From Jiulongibacter sp966250325 (GTDB lineage: Bacteria > Bacteroidota > Bacteroidia > Cytophagales > Spirosomataceae), in the NCBI GenBank assembly GCA_966250325.1, contig CBINGY010000016.1:1-64000 (forward strand): a stretch of 64,000 nt of DNA, written 5' to 3'. Under the pieces are notes generated by a model that saw nothing but the letters and a program-made list of their open reading frames with translations, did not search any database and had not been told where the DNA came from. Both the position numbers and the translations under genes were made by a program. Position 1 is the first letter of the stretch. Every line of letters starts with the position of its first letter. Positions 54,472-62,552 of the stretch are shown here, one piece after another.

Positions 54472-55815
54472 ATGTCGCTTAATTCTTTAAACGCCATTTC
54501 GCCGGTAGATGGCAGATACCGCAGACACACCGAAAGTCTTGCTCCATTTTTCTCAGAACTGGGATTAATACATTACAGGGTCAGGGTTGAGATTGAATAT
54601 TTCATCGCCCTGTGTGATATTCCACTTCCTCAGCTGGTAGGCTTTAACAAAGACTTGTATCCGGCACTGCGGGCGATTTATACGTCATTTACCGAAACAG
54701 ATGCCCTTGCCATTAAAGAAATTGAAAAAACTACAAACCATGATGTAAAGGCGGTAGAATACTTCATCAAAGAAAAGTTTGAAGGTTTGGGAATAGGCGA
54801 GCACGCTGAGTTTATACACTTCGGTCTTACTTCTCAGGATATTAACAATACCTCCATTCCCTTATCTCTGAAGGAGGCGTCTGCAGAAGTTCTCTTTCCG
54901 GAAATTCAAAAACTCATAGATACGCTTACTGCTTTGGCAGAGGAATGGAAAGACATATCCATGCTGGCAAAAACCCATGGCCAGCCGGCTTCACCCACCC
55001 GACTGGGAAAGGAGCTGGAGGTTTTTGTGGAGCGACTTCAGGCTCAGTCAGCTCAATTAAAAGCGGTCCCTTTTTCGGCCAAGTTTGGAGGAGCTACAGG
55101 AAATTTCAATGCCCATCATGTGGCCTATCCTAAAAACGACTGGGTAGAATTTGGTAATAAATTCGTCAATGAAACGCTGGGACTGCACCGCAGTCAAAAA
55201 ACCACGCAAATAGAACACTATGACAATCTGGCGGCCTATTCTGATGCACTGAAACGCATCAATACCATTCTCATCGATTTCTCCAGAGATATCTGGACCT
55301 ACGTGATGATGGAATATTTTAAGCAAAAAATTAAGGCGGGCGAGGTAGGTTCTTCGGCGATGCCGCATAAAGTAAATCCCATCGATTTTGAGAATGCAGA
55401 GGGAAATCTGGGTGTGGCTAATGCCCTGCTGGAACATTTCGCTGCCAAGCTGCCTATTTCTCGTCTGCAGAGAGATTTAACAGACTCTACCGTATTACGA
55501 AATCTGGGTGTTCCAATCGCCCATGTTTTGATCGCTCTCAAATCCTTGGAAAAAGGAATCGGTAAGCTTCAGCTCAATGAATCGGCCATTAACCGGGATC
55601 TGGAAGAAAACTGGGCCGTGGTGGCAGAAGCCATTCAAACCGTACTGAGAAGAGAAGGATTTCCAAAACCGTATGAAGCTTTGAAAGCCCTCACCCGAAA
55701 AAACGAGAAGATTACCGAGAAATCGATCAAAGAGTTTATTGAAACCCTTGACATTTCAGATAAGGTCAAATATGAGCTGAAGGCCATCACTCCATTTACA
55801 TACACCGGAGTGTAG
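54472..55815 (+). CDS. purB: Adenylosuccinate lyase
   Basis: Cleaves SAICAR and adenylosuccinate in purine synthesis. It has 447 residues from ATG 54472 (MSLNSLNAISPVDGRYRRHT). The upstream in-frame extension to 54259 overlaps the divergent channel gene and is not part of the protein. The fumarase-superfamily signature GSSAMPHKVNPIDFENAEG is at about residues 293-311; the other conserved blocks are TTNHDVKAVEYFIKEKF, EFIHFGLTSQDINNTSIPLS and LAKTHGQPASPTRLGKEL. Confidence 0.97.
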   Translation: MSLNSLNAISPVDGRYRRHTESLAPFFSELGLIHYRVRVEIEYFIALCDIPLPQLVGFNKDLYPALRAIYTSFTETDALAIKEIEKTTNHDVKAVEYFIKEKFEGLGIGEHAEFIHFGLTSQDINNTSIPLSLKEASAEVLFPEIQKLIDTLTALAEEWKDISMLAKTHGQPASPTRLGKELEVFVERLQAQSAQLKAVPFSAKFGGATGNFNAHHVAYPKNDWVEFGNKFVNETLGLHRSQKTTQIEHYDNLAAYSDALKRINTILIDFSRDIWTYVMMEYFKQKIKAGEVGSSAMPHKVNPIDFENAEGNLGVANALLEHFAAKLPISRLQRDLTDSTVLRNLGVPIAHVLIALKSLEKGIGKLQLNESAINRDLEENWAVVAEAIQTVLRREGFPKPYEALKALTRKNEKITEKSIKEFIETLDISDKVKYELKAITPFTYTGV

Positions 55816-55982
55816 TCTGCCACTTTGAAGAGTTGACATAGTACTATCTGGTTTTCTGTACGTATCTCCTACCGGAATTTTCATTTTGCCTCTTACTTCC
55901 TGGCTCAGAATGAATGGAACTAAATCAGGAAATGCCATTTTTTGCAGAGCAAACTAATTTTTTCGTTTATTAACTAATTATT

Positions 55983-56002
55983 TAGTTTTGTTGATATATT
56001 TG
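55983..56002 (+). promoter_or_regulatory. Two adjacent candidate -7 boxes upstream of exbD
   Basis: TAGTTTTG (55983-55990) and TATATTTG (55995-56002) both fit TAnnTTTG, 12 bp apart, 31 and 19 bp before the ATG at 56022. No TTG at the right distance. The remainder of 55816-56021 shows nothing else. Confidence 0.4.
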
Positions 56003-56021
56003 GTCATAAATCAAAACCGAC

Positions 56022-56531
56022 ATGGCTGAATTACTAAACATTGAAACATCGAAATCCAGAAAATCAGGTAAACCAGATATGACACCTCTGGTAGATTTGG
56101 GGTTCCTTTTGATTACTTTTTTCATTTATACCACCTCCTTCAACAAACCTGCTACGCTTGACTTTGCCACGCCGAATCTGGATACGCAGCAAACCTCATC
56201 TGTAAATTTCAGAAATACCTTAACGCTTATACTGGGTGAAAAGAACAAGATTTACTGGTATCAGAAAGAATTGAAAGAGCTAAAGGCAGATGATCTTAAA
56301 GAAACAAATTATTCTTCCAACGGTATCCGGAAACTGCTCAATGAGAAAAGGGCATCTGCACCAAATAAAGAAAACTGGACAGTAATTATCAAGCCAACTG
56401 AACATGCCACCTGGGCAAACGCGGTAGATATCCTGGATGAAACCATCATTACGGGATCAGAGCGAAAGGCAGTTACAGAACTTACCGCCCGGGAAAATGA
56501 GCTTTACAGGTTGATTTCCTCAAATCTTTAA
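56022..56531 (+). CDS. exbD: ExbD/TolR-family proton-channel subunit
   Basis: A 169-residue protein with one N-terminal membrane helix, MTPLVDLGFLLITFFIYTTS. Asp25 in LVDLG corresponds to the proton-carrying Asp25 of E. coli ExbD. The rest is periplasmic. With ExbB it would energise TonB-dependent receptors such as the SusC here. No exbB or tonB gene adjoins it; the partner must be encoded elsewhere. Confidence 0.9.
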   Translation: MAELLNIETSKSRKSGKPDMTPLVDLGFLLITFFIYTTSFNKPATLDFATPNLDTQQTSSVNFRNTLTLILGEKNKIYWYQKELKELKADDLKETNYSSNGIRKLLNEKRASAPNKENWTVIIKPTEHATWANAVDILDETIITGSERKAVTELTARENELYRLISSNL

Positions 56532-56551
56532 GTTACTTAAATCCACACCTT

Positions 56552-57319
56552 TTACTTTTTCTTGCGGGGTTTTACTTTCACAGGTCTTTTGACCAAAACC
56601 ACTTCTTCGCCCGCCAGTTTCCTGATCACCACACTGGCCGCCACTCCGCCGAAAGCCGCCGGAAGATAGGAAATGGTACCATAAGCCGACTTCTTGAAGT
56701 TACTACCATCGGTGAGCATCAGAGATGACTTGTCCATTTCTTCCGTTGAAAAAACAGCGAATATTTTCCCGGGTTTTACGCCTAAACGCTGAATTCGTTT
56801 ACGCACATACCGGGCAAGTTTGCATTGATAGGTATCGTACAAATCGGCCACCCGGATCTGCGTAGGATCCATTTTTCCGCCAGCCCCCATAGAGCTTACT
56901 ACGTTTACATTCAGATTAAAAGCCGTGGTTAGGAGCAATAATTTGGGACTCAGGCTGTCAATGCAATCCATCACATAGTCAAAAGGATGGGTAAGCAGTT
57001 CTTTGCACATATCCGGTGATAAAAACTCTTTTATACAATGAAGCCTGAGATCAGGATTAATATCTCTTAACCGTTCAGCCATAATATCTGCCTTGTAGAT
57101 CCCGTGATTTGAGCTAAGGGCCGGCAATTGTCGGTTTCTGTTTGTAGGATCCACCACATCGCCATCTATGATCGTCATCTCGCCTACACCCGCCCTGCAG
57201 ATAAATTCAGCTGCAAATGACCCTACACCACCAAGTCCCACTACCAACACATGAGCCTTTTTTAGTTTGGCGATTCCCTCATCGCCCAATAAAAGTTGAC
57301 TTCTGGAGAGCCAGTTCAT
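56552..57319 (-). CDS. tcdA: tRNA threonylcarbamoyladenosine dehydratase
   Basis: An E1-like (ThiF/MoeB/HesA) enzyme that cyclises t6A37 in tRNA to ct6A using ATP. It has 255 residues: ATP-binding VLVVGLGGVGSFAAEFICRA, metal/ATP strand IIDGDVVDPTNRNRQLPAL, YVMDCIDSLSPKLLLLTTA and the family's SSMGAGGKMDPTQIRVADL. The C-terminal end is very basic (PVKVKPRKKK). It shares an ATGA overlap with the upstream tatD-like gene, so the two form one operon. Confidence 0.93.
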   Translation of the reverse strand: MNWLSRSQLLLGDEGIAKLKKAHVLVVGLGGVGSFAAEFICRAGVGEMTIIDGDVVDPTNRNRQLPALSSNHGIYKADIMAERLRDINPDLRLHCIKEFLSPDMCKELLTHPFDYVMDCIDSLSPKLLLLTTAFNLNVNVVSSMGAGGKMDPTQIRVADLYDTYQCKLARYVRKRIQRLGVKPGKIFAVFSTEEMDKSSLMLTDGSNFKKSAYGTISYLPAAFGGVAASVVIRKLAGEEVVLVKRPVKVKPRKKK

Positions 57320-57981
57320 ACAATTTGTTGAAAATTTCGATGAATACCTTCTGCAAGCTCGGGCAAAGATAGGCCTTTCAGCTTAGCGGTCTTTTGATAA
57401 ATAGTTGAAATGGGTAAATCTGAGGTATCAGTTTCCAGAAACAAATTTTGAATGGGACACACCCTCAAAGATTGCTGAACTTTCGTGGAGTTGCTCAAAA
57501 GGGCCTTCCCGAAAGAGAGGTAAAATCCTGCATCGGTAAGTTTTTGAGCTTCTGTTGCATTACCTGTAAAGCCGTGAATAATCATAGGGCAGGTAAAACG
57601 ATTTCTTTTTTGAAATGCCAGAATATCTGAATAGGTTTTGACCAGATGAAGAATCACAGGTTTCTTAAGTTCCTCAGCAAGAGCACACTGCTGTTTCAAT
57701 ATTTCTTCCTGAAAGGATAGCTGCGGACCACGTAACCGGTCCAGACCACACTCTCCTATGGCCAGATATTCCGAATTCTTCAAGGCCTCTTTCACTACAG
57801 CCCATTGATCAGGAAAAACCTGTTCATTGGTGTACCAGGGATGAACACCGATACTTCTATAAGAGCTTGACGTGTGAATTGGCTCTAATTCAAGATTTAG
57901 GTTGACATACTGGTTTTGAACAGAAAAGGAAGTTTCCGGTTCAATCTGATGACAGTGAATATTTATAAAATCTGCGTTCAT
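57316..57981 (-). CDS. TatD-family metal-dependent hydrolase
   Basis: A 221-residue TIM-barrel hydrolase, somewhat shorter than the usual ~260. Metal and active-site elements: INIHCHQIEPE (HxH-type), GVHPWYTNEQVF, IGECGLDRL (Glu), VILHLVKTYSD (His), MIIHGFTGN (His) and FLETDTSDLP (Asp). TatD enzymes act on DNA ends or D-aminoacyl-tRNA. It is coupled by a 4-bp overlap to tcdA. Confidence 0.88.
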   Translation of the reverse strand: MNADFINIHCHQIEPETSFSVQNQYVNLNLELEPIHTSSSYRSIGVHPWYTNEQVFPDQWAVVKEALKNSEYLAIGECGLDRLRGPQLSFQEEILKQQCALAEELKKPVILHLVKTYSDILAFQKRNRFTCPMIIHGFTGNATEAQKLTDAGFYLSFGKALLSNSTKVQQSLRVCPIQNLFLETDTSDLPISTIYQKTAKLKGLSLPELAEGIHRNFQQIV

Positions 57982-58067
57982 TCTGGAAACTCAAAAATAT
58001 TCCATCTATTTGAGATTCCGGTTTTTTAAGTAGCTTCGAAACCAAATTACAACCCATTACCAACCCT

Positions 58068-59339
58068 ATGCTTAAGAAAACGCCCATTCTACCTTTTATT
58101 TTAACCACTAGTCTTTTTGCCTTATGGGGTTTTGCCAATGACATTACTAATCCGCTTGTGAAGGCATTCGGAACCATATTTAATCAAAGTCAAACCGTTA
58201 GCACGTTTGTTCAGGTTGCCTTTTACGGGGGGTATTGCCTTATGGCGATACCTGCAGCAATTTTTATCAAAAAATATACGTACAAAAAAGGGTTGCTCAT
58301 AGGGCTGGCACTTTATGGGTTCGGATGTCTGGCCTTTATTCCGGCGGCTCAGTTCGGGCAGTTTCAATCCTTTCTCATCGCTTACTTCATTATGACATGC
58401 GGTCTTAGTTTTCTGGAGACAAGTGCCAATCCTTATATTCTGGCCATGGGAGAAGAAGAAACGAGCACCCGGCGGCTAAACCTGGCTCAGTCGTTTAATC
58501 CGATAGGTTCTATTACAGGAGCATATATAGCCACACACTTTATACTTGGTAAGATGAACAATCTGAGTACTGCAGAAAGAGCTGCACTACCCACAGAAGA
58601 TTTTGAAACCATAAAAATGGCCGACCTGGAAATCGTGAAAGGACCCTATGTGATCATAGGCTTTGTATTGGTTATCATGTTTGTCATTTTTCTGATTTAT
58701 AAAATGCCGGAGTACAAGGAGGCTGAAACAAATAAAGGGCTTGATTTTAAAGGCACATTTAAAAGACTATTGGCAAACAAGAGATATAGAGAAGGGGTGA
58801 TCGCACAGGCTTTTTACGTGGGGGTTCAGATTGCTGTCTGGACGTTCATAGTACAATACGGCACTGAGGTATTTATGCAACAGGGCATGAATGAGTTAGA
58901 TGCTGCAGAAAAATCGAGCGGGCTACAGATTTATGCCCTCATTCTTTTCGCTACCAGCAGATTTATTTTCACATATCTCATGAAATTCATGAAGCCTGGT
59001 TTTTTGCTCATGATACTTTCTATGGTAGCCATAGTTTTGCTCATCCCAGTGGTAAGTAGTGTACGTGAAGCTGGTCTGTATTGCATCATAGCGGTATCGG
59101 GCTGTATGTCGCTCATGTTCCCGACCATTTACGGAATCGCCCTCAGAGGCGTAGGAACTGATGCCAAACTGGGGGCGGCAGGTCTGGTAGCTGCAATTGG
59201 CGGAGGTGCCCTGTTGCCGTTGGTTCAGGCTTATATTATTGATGAAGCATCTGTCAACATTTCGTTTCTGGTTCCCGTAGTCTGTTTTATAGTCATTGTA
59301 ATTTATGGCAGAAGGGCCTACACGAAATTTGCAGAATAA
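58068..59339 (+). CDS. fucP: FucP-type sugar:H+ symporter
   Basis: A 423-residue major-facilitator permease with 12 membrane helices. The N-terminal ALWGFANDITNPLVKAFG carries an Asp that may match the E. coli FucP Asp46; GLSFLETSANPYILAMG carries the Glu matching E. coli Glu135. QVAFYGGYCLMAIPAAIFIK is the helix-2 signature of the FucP/GluP group. Fucose is the usual substrate, but galactose/glucose carriers of this group look alike. It has no catabolic genes beside it. TAGCTTCG at 58031 is a near match to the -7 box. Confidence 0.9.
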   Translation: MLKKTPILPFILTTSLFALWGFANDITNPLVKAFGTIFNQSQTVSTFVQVAFYGGYCLMAIPAAIFIKKYTYKKGLLIGLALYGFGCLAFIPAAQFGQFQSFLIAYFIMTCGLSFLETSANPYILAMGEEETSTRRLNLAQSFNPIGSITGAYIATHFILGKMNNLSTAERAALPTEDFETIKMADLEIVKGPYVIIGFVLVIMFVIFLIYKMPEYKEAETNKGLDFKGTFKRLLANKRYREGVIAQAFYVGVQIAVWTFIVQYGTEVFMQQGMNELDAAEKSSGLQIYALILFATSRFIFTYLMKFMKPGFLLMILSMVAIVLLIPVVSSVREAGLYCIIAVSGCMSLMFPTIYGIALRGVGTDAKLGAAGLVAAIGGGALLPLVQAYIIDEASVNISFLVPVVCFIVIVIYGRRAYTKFAE

Positions 59340-59386
59340 TTCAACTGGAAGTCTGAATCAATAAGATGACGACTCTATTCGTTATC

Positions 59387-60016
59387 ATGAAAAGTATAAT
59401 CATGCAAAAACCACTTCTTTTAATCTTACTGTTCATTTCACTGGCATTTTGTGCTTTCTCACAGGACACCCCTGATCCTGAAGAGGAAGAGGAGCAGGTA
59501 TTTTTTGAACAGCCCAAATCAGATTTCAAACAAAAGCTTCATTACGGAGGAAATATCTGGCTGGGTTTTTTCGGAGCTTTCTATATTGATGCCTCACCCA
59601 TGGTAGGTTATGAAATTACTGAGGCCGGAACAGTCGCTGGAATTGGCAGTTCATTTATATATCAGGGAGGTTTTAATTCGCAAGGCGGTACCTTTGCCTA
59701 CGGCCCCAGGTTCTTTGTGAGGCAACCCATCTGGAGGAGCATTTTTGCACATGCCGAGTTTGAATTGATGAATGCCCCGAATACCGGTCAGTTCTTCTAT
59801 TCCTCTACGCGTGAGGGCATTGACCAGGGCAGAAAATGGGATGGCTCACCGCTTATTGGGGCAGGATTTTATCAGGGAAGAACCCGCGAGCAGAAAGGAA
59901 GTTTCATTTCTGTGATGTACAACATCGGTTATTCGTATGGCAGAGGATTTATTTCTCCTCAGGGTCTGGGAGGAAACTCCTCACCTTTTGTTCTGAGGTT
60001 TGGATTTTTCATTTGA
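59387..60016 (+). CDS. Putative outer-membrane beta-barrel protein
   Basis: A 209-residue protein with a signal peptide (MQKPLLLILLFISLAFCAFS, five residues after the chosen start) and an acidic linker (TPDPEEEEEQVFFEQP). A small barrel follows: alternating strands such as NIWLGFFGAFYIDASPMVGY, AGTVAGIGSSFIYQGG and FVLRFGFFI with a C-terminal Phe, the pattern that targets Bacteroidota outer-membrane proteins. ATG 59387 or ATG 59402 can start it. It follows fucP by 47 bp. Role unknown. Confidence 0.7.
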   Translation: MKSIIMQKPLLLILLFISLAFCAFSQDTPDPEEEEEQVFFEQPKSDFKQKLHYGGNIWLGFFGAFYIDASPMVGYEITEAGTVAGIGSSFIYQGGFNSQGGTFAYGPRFFVRQPIWRSIFAHAEFELMNAPNTGQFFYSSTREGIDQGRKWDGSPLIGAGFYQGRTREQKGSFISVMYNIGYSYGRGFISPQGLGGNSSPFVLRFGFFI

Positions 60017-60048
60017 CAAGCTCTCACATCTGTAAATCAATAGGCCAC

Positions 60049-60888
60049 TTACAGAATGATGGTGCGGTTATCATATATAAAAACGCGATCATTAAAGACC
60101 AGTTTCAGGGCTTTGGTTAATACATTCTTTTCAACGTCCTTTCCCTCTCGTGACATATCTTTTGCCGTGAAGCGATGGTCCACCTTTTTTATGTCCTGTG
60201 CAATGATGGGCCCGTCATCCAGATCATTGTTCACAAAATGAGCCGTGGCACCAATAATTTTTACGCCGCGGTCAAAAGCCTGTTTATAAGGATTAGCCCC
60301 AATAAATGCCGGGAGAAAAGAATGATGTATATTGACAATCCTGTTCGGGTACTTCTCCACAAAAGCCGGAGTTAAAATACGCATATACTTGGCCAGTACG
60401 ATATACTCCGGGGCATATGCATCAATCATTTTCATAACCGCATATTCGTGCTCTTCCCGGCTCAAACCTTCATGACTAACGGTATGAAACGGAATTCCGA
60501 ATTTGGAGACATACGGCTCCAGGTAATTGTAATTGCTGATTACGGCCAGAATATTGGCTTCCAGTTCGTCAAAATGAAACCGGGTAAGCAAATCAGACAG
60601 GCAATGGTGCTCTTTGGTACAAAGAATGACGATGTCCTTTTTCTTTTTGGGATTAGCCCTGAAACGAATTTTTTCATCAGGTACACGTGCCCGCAAATCT
60701 TCCAGAATCTTTTGAGGATTTAGCGTTTCTTCACTCTCAAACTCGGTACGCATAAAAAACTGACCAGAAGGACTCACGTACTCATCCTGCCTGATAATAT
60801 TGCATTGGTTTTTAAACAGCACCTTGGTAACATGATAAATGAGACCCTTGGAATCGGGCCCATCCATGAGGAGAACGTGTTTTGCCAT
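60049..60888 (-). CDS. purU: Formyltetrahydrofolate deformylase
   Basis: Releases formate from 10-formyl-THF. It has 279 residues: an N-terminal ACT domain (VLLMDGPDSKGLIYHVTKVL) and a C-terminal formyltransferase-type domain with NIHHSFLPAFIGANPYKQAF, KIIGATAHFVNNDLDDGPII and the active-site Asp. The start is ATG 60888; an in-frame TTG at 60903 adds five residues but has no family support. It may provide formate for PurT; no purT is nearby. Confidence 0.95.
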   Translation of the reverse strand: MAKHVLLMDGPDSKGLIYHVTKVLFKNQCNIIRQDEYVSPSGQFFMRTEFESEETLNPQKILEDLRARVPDEKIRFRANPKKKKDIVILCTKEHHCLSDLLTRFHFDELEANILAVISNYNYLEPYVSKFGIPFHTVSHEGLSREEHEYAVMKMIDAYAPEYIVLAKYMRILTPAFVEKYPNRIVNIHHSFLPAFIGANPYKQAFDRGVKIIGATAHFVNNDLDDGPIIAQDIKKVDHRFTAKDMSREGKDVEKNVLTKALKLVFNDRVFIYDNRTIIL

Positions 60889-60947
60889 CCTGTAATCTTC
60901 CAAAACTCTTTAGTAAATCTGCTTGTTATTACCTCTTTGAGGCCAGA

Positions 60948-60955
60948 CAAATATA
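60948..60955 (-). promoter_or_regulatory. Candidate purU promoter -7 box
   Basis: On the minus strand TATATTTG fits TAnnTTTG, about 60 bp before the purU ATG. No TTG at the expected distance. Confidence 0.3.
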
Positions 60956-61021
60956 TGGCGTTTACAGTCTCTAAGCAGAAACGTTGACAAAATTGCATAA
61001 AAAAAAGCCGGAAGTACAGAC

Positions 61022-61029
61022 TAAATTTG
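61022..61029 (+). promoter_or_regulatory. Candidate -7 box for the TPR gene
   Basis: TAAATTTG fits TAnnTTTG; the nearest TTG (60993-60995) is 26 bp upstream, a little far. Leader about 100 nt. Confidence 0.3.
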
Positions 61030-61117
61030 GCCATCGGGGGGTTGTAGGGTTCAGGTATTTTATATACTTTTATTTCAATTCCATTGGCGGAACAAACAGT
61101 AGCTTTCTACACTAACC

Positions 61118-61122
61118 AGGAG
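61118..61122 (+). promoter_or_regulatory. AGGAG ribosome binding site that decides the TPR gene start
   Basis: AGGAG abuts an out-of-frame ATG (61123) and is 10 nt from ATG 61133. The first ATG opens only an 8-codon frame ending at 61149, so 61133 is the productive start. Confidence 0.6.
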
Positions 61123-61132
61123 ATGAATCTAG

Positions 61133-62551
61133 ATGAACAGAGAAGATAACGAACATTTTGACGGGCCGGAAAGCACTGAACTCAATCAATCTGCCCGTAA
61201 TTTTGAGCAGATGCTTCATAATAATGAATCTCATTATCTGGATGAAGTAACCTATGAGTCTCTTTCCAATTTTTATCTGGATACCCATCAGTATGAATTA
61301 GCCCAAAAGGCCTGTCAGCTCGGTTTGCAGCAATATCCCTATTCACTTGAACTGTTGCTTAACTCTGCTCAGCTTCATGTCAATGAAATGGATTATGAAG
61401 AAGCTATGGAATTTCTGGATAAGGCAGCCGTTTTTTATCCTTCAGATGAAGAGGTAATTTATATGAAAGGCGTGGTTTTCAACCTTTTGGGAGAACACGA
61501 TAGTGCCCTGGAAATGCTCAATCTGGCACTTTCCATGACCGATGACCCCGCTGAGGTCTACTTTCAGATGGCCCAGACCTACCAGAACATGGATAGGCTG
61601 GAACTGGCTGTTGAGAATTACAAACTGGCCGTAGAGTCTGGTTTTGAGAACGAACTGGCCTATTACGAACTGGTATTCTGTCTGGATTTGCTGGAAGGGT
61701 TAGAAAAAAATCTTCCTTATTTAAGAAGCCTTACAGACAAAGATCCCTATTCACATCTTGCCTGGTTTTGTCTGGGAATTGCCTGCAGCAGACTCGCGAA
61801 ATTTGACGAATCGGCTCAGGCGTTTGATTACGCCGTGGTCATAAAAGATGATTTTGCCAGTGGTTGGTTTAATCTGGGTCACTCCTACATGAATCTGGAA
61901 GATCATGCCAAAGCCAAAGACGCTTACCTAAGAACCATTGAACTGGAAAAACCAACCGCGGAAGTGCTCACCTACATCGGTGCCAGCTATGAAAAACTGG
62001 AAGAATACAAAAATGCTTTAAAATATTATAAGAAAGCCGGTGAGCTGGACGACACCTGGGATGAGGCCTGGTTTGGGATGGCCAGCGTACTTTATGAATC
62101 TGAAAAATACCTGGAAGCCATCCATTTTGCAAAAAAAGCCACGAAACTGAATGAGCTAAATGCTGATTTCTGGTTACTTCAAGCTGATATAGAGGCCCGA
62201 TTGGGCAACTACGTTTCCAGTCTGGAGTGTTATAACAGAGCCGCAAATCTGGACCCTGAGAATCCCGATATCTGGCTAAACTGGTCTCTGCTCTATTTTG
62301 AACAGGAAGATTACAGCAAAGCGTTTGAGATTATTTATGAGGGTATTCTGGAACAACCCCAGGAAGCCGATCTTTTTTACAGGGCGGTTGTTTATCTGGT
62401 ATATGACCACAGCTATAATGAGGCCTATAAATACCTGCAGGATGCCCTTCAGTTAAATTTTGATGCTCACCAGCAGATATTTACGTTTTTCCCCAGCCTT
62501 ACCACTCAGAAAGCACTATACAAAATTATTGAGCAGTACAATAAGGACTAA
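61133..62551 (+). CDS. Tetratricopeptide repeat protein
   Basis: A soluble, acidic protein of 472 residues made almost entirely of TPR helices; 9-11 repeats can be picked out (for example AEVYFQMAQTYQNMDRLELA, ASGWFNLGHSYMNLEDHAKA, AEVLTYIGASYEKLEEYKNA, DFWLLQADIEARLGNYVSSL). No signal peptide or membrane helix. TPR solenoids bind other proteins. It is convergent with another TPR protein gene whose stop lies 2 bp away, but that one is membrane-bound. Partner and role unknown. Confidence 0.85.
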   Translation: MNREDNEHFDGPESTELNQSARNFEQMLHNNESHYLDEVTYESLSNFYLDTHQYELAQKACQLGLQQYPYSLELLLNSAQLHVNEMDYEEAMEFLDKAAVFYPSDEEVIYMKGVVFNLLGEHDSALEMLNLALSMTDDPAEVYFQMAQTYQNMDRLELAVENYKLAVESGFENELAYYELVFCLDLLEGLEKNLPYLRSLTDKDPYSHLAWFCLGIACSRLAKFDESAQAFDYAVVIKDDFASGWFNLGHSYMNLEDHAKAKDAYLRTIELEKPTAEVLTYIGASYEKLEEYKNALKYYKKAGELDDTWDEAWFGMASVLYESEKYLEAIHFAKKATKLNELNADFWLLQADIEARLGNYVSSLECYNRAANLDPENPDIWLNWSLLYFEQEDYSKAFEIIYEGILEQPQEADLFYRAVVYLVYDHSYNEAYKYLQDALQLNFDAHQQIFTFFPSLTTQKALYKIIEQYNKD

Positions 62552-62552
62552 C

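Noticed and set aside
55756..55938. 60-codon minus-strand frame after purB
   Set aside because: It overlaps the purB end and has no recognisable features.
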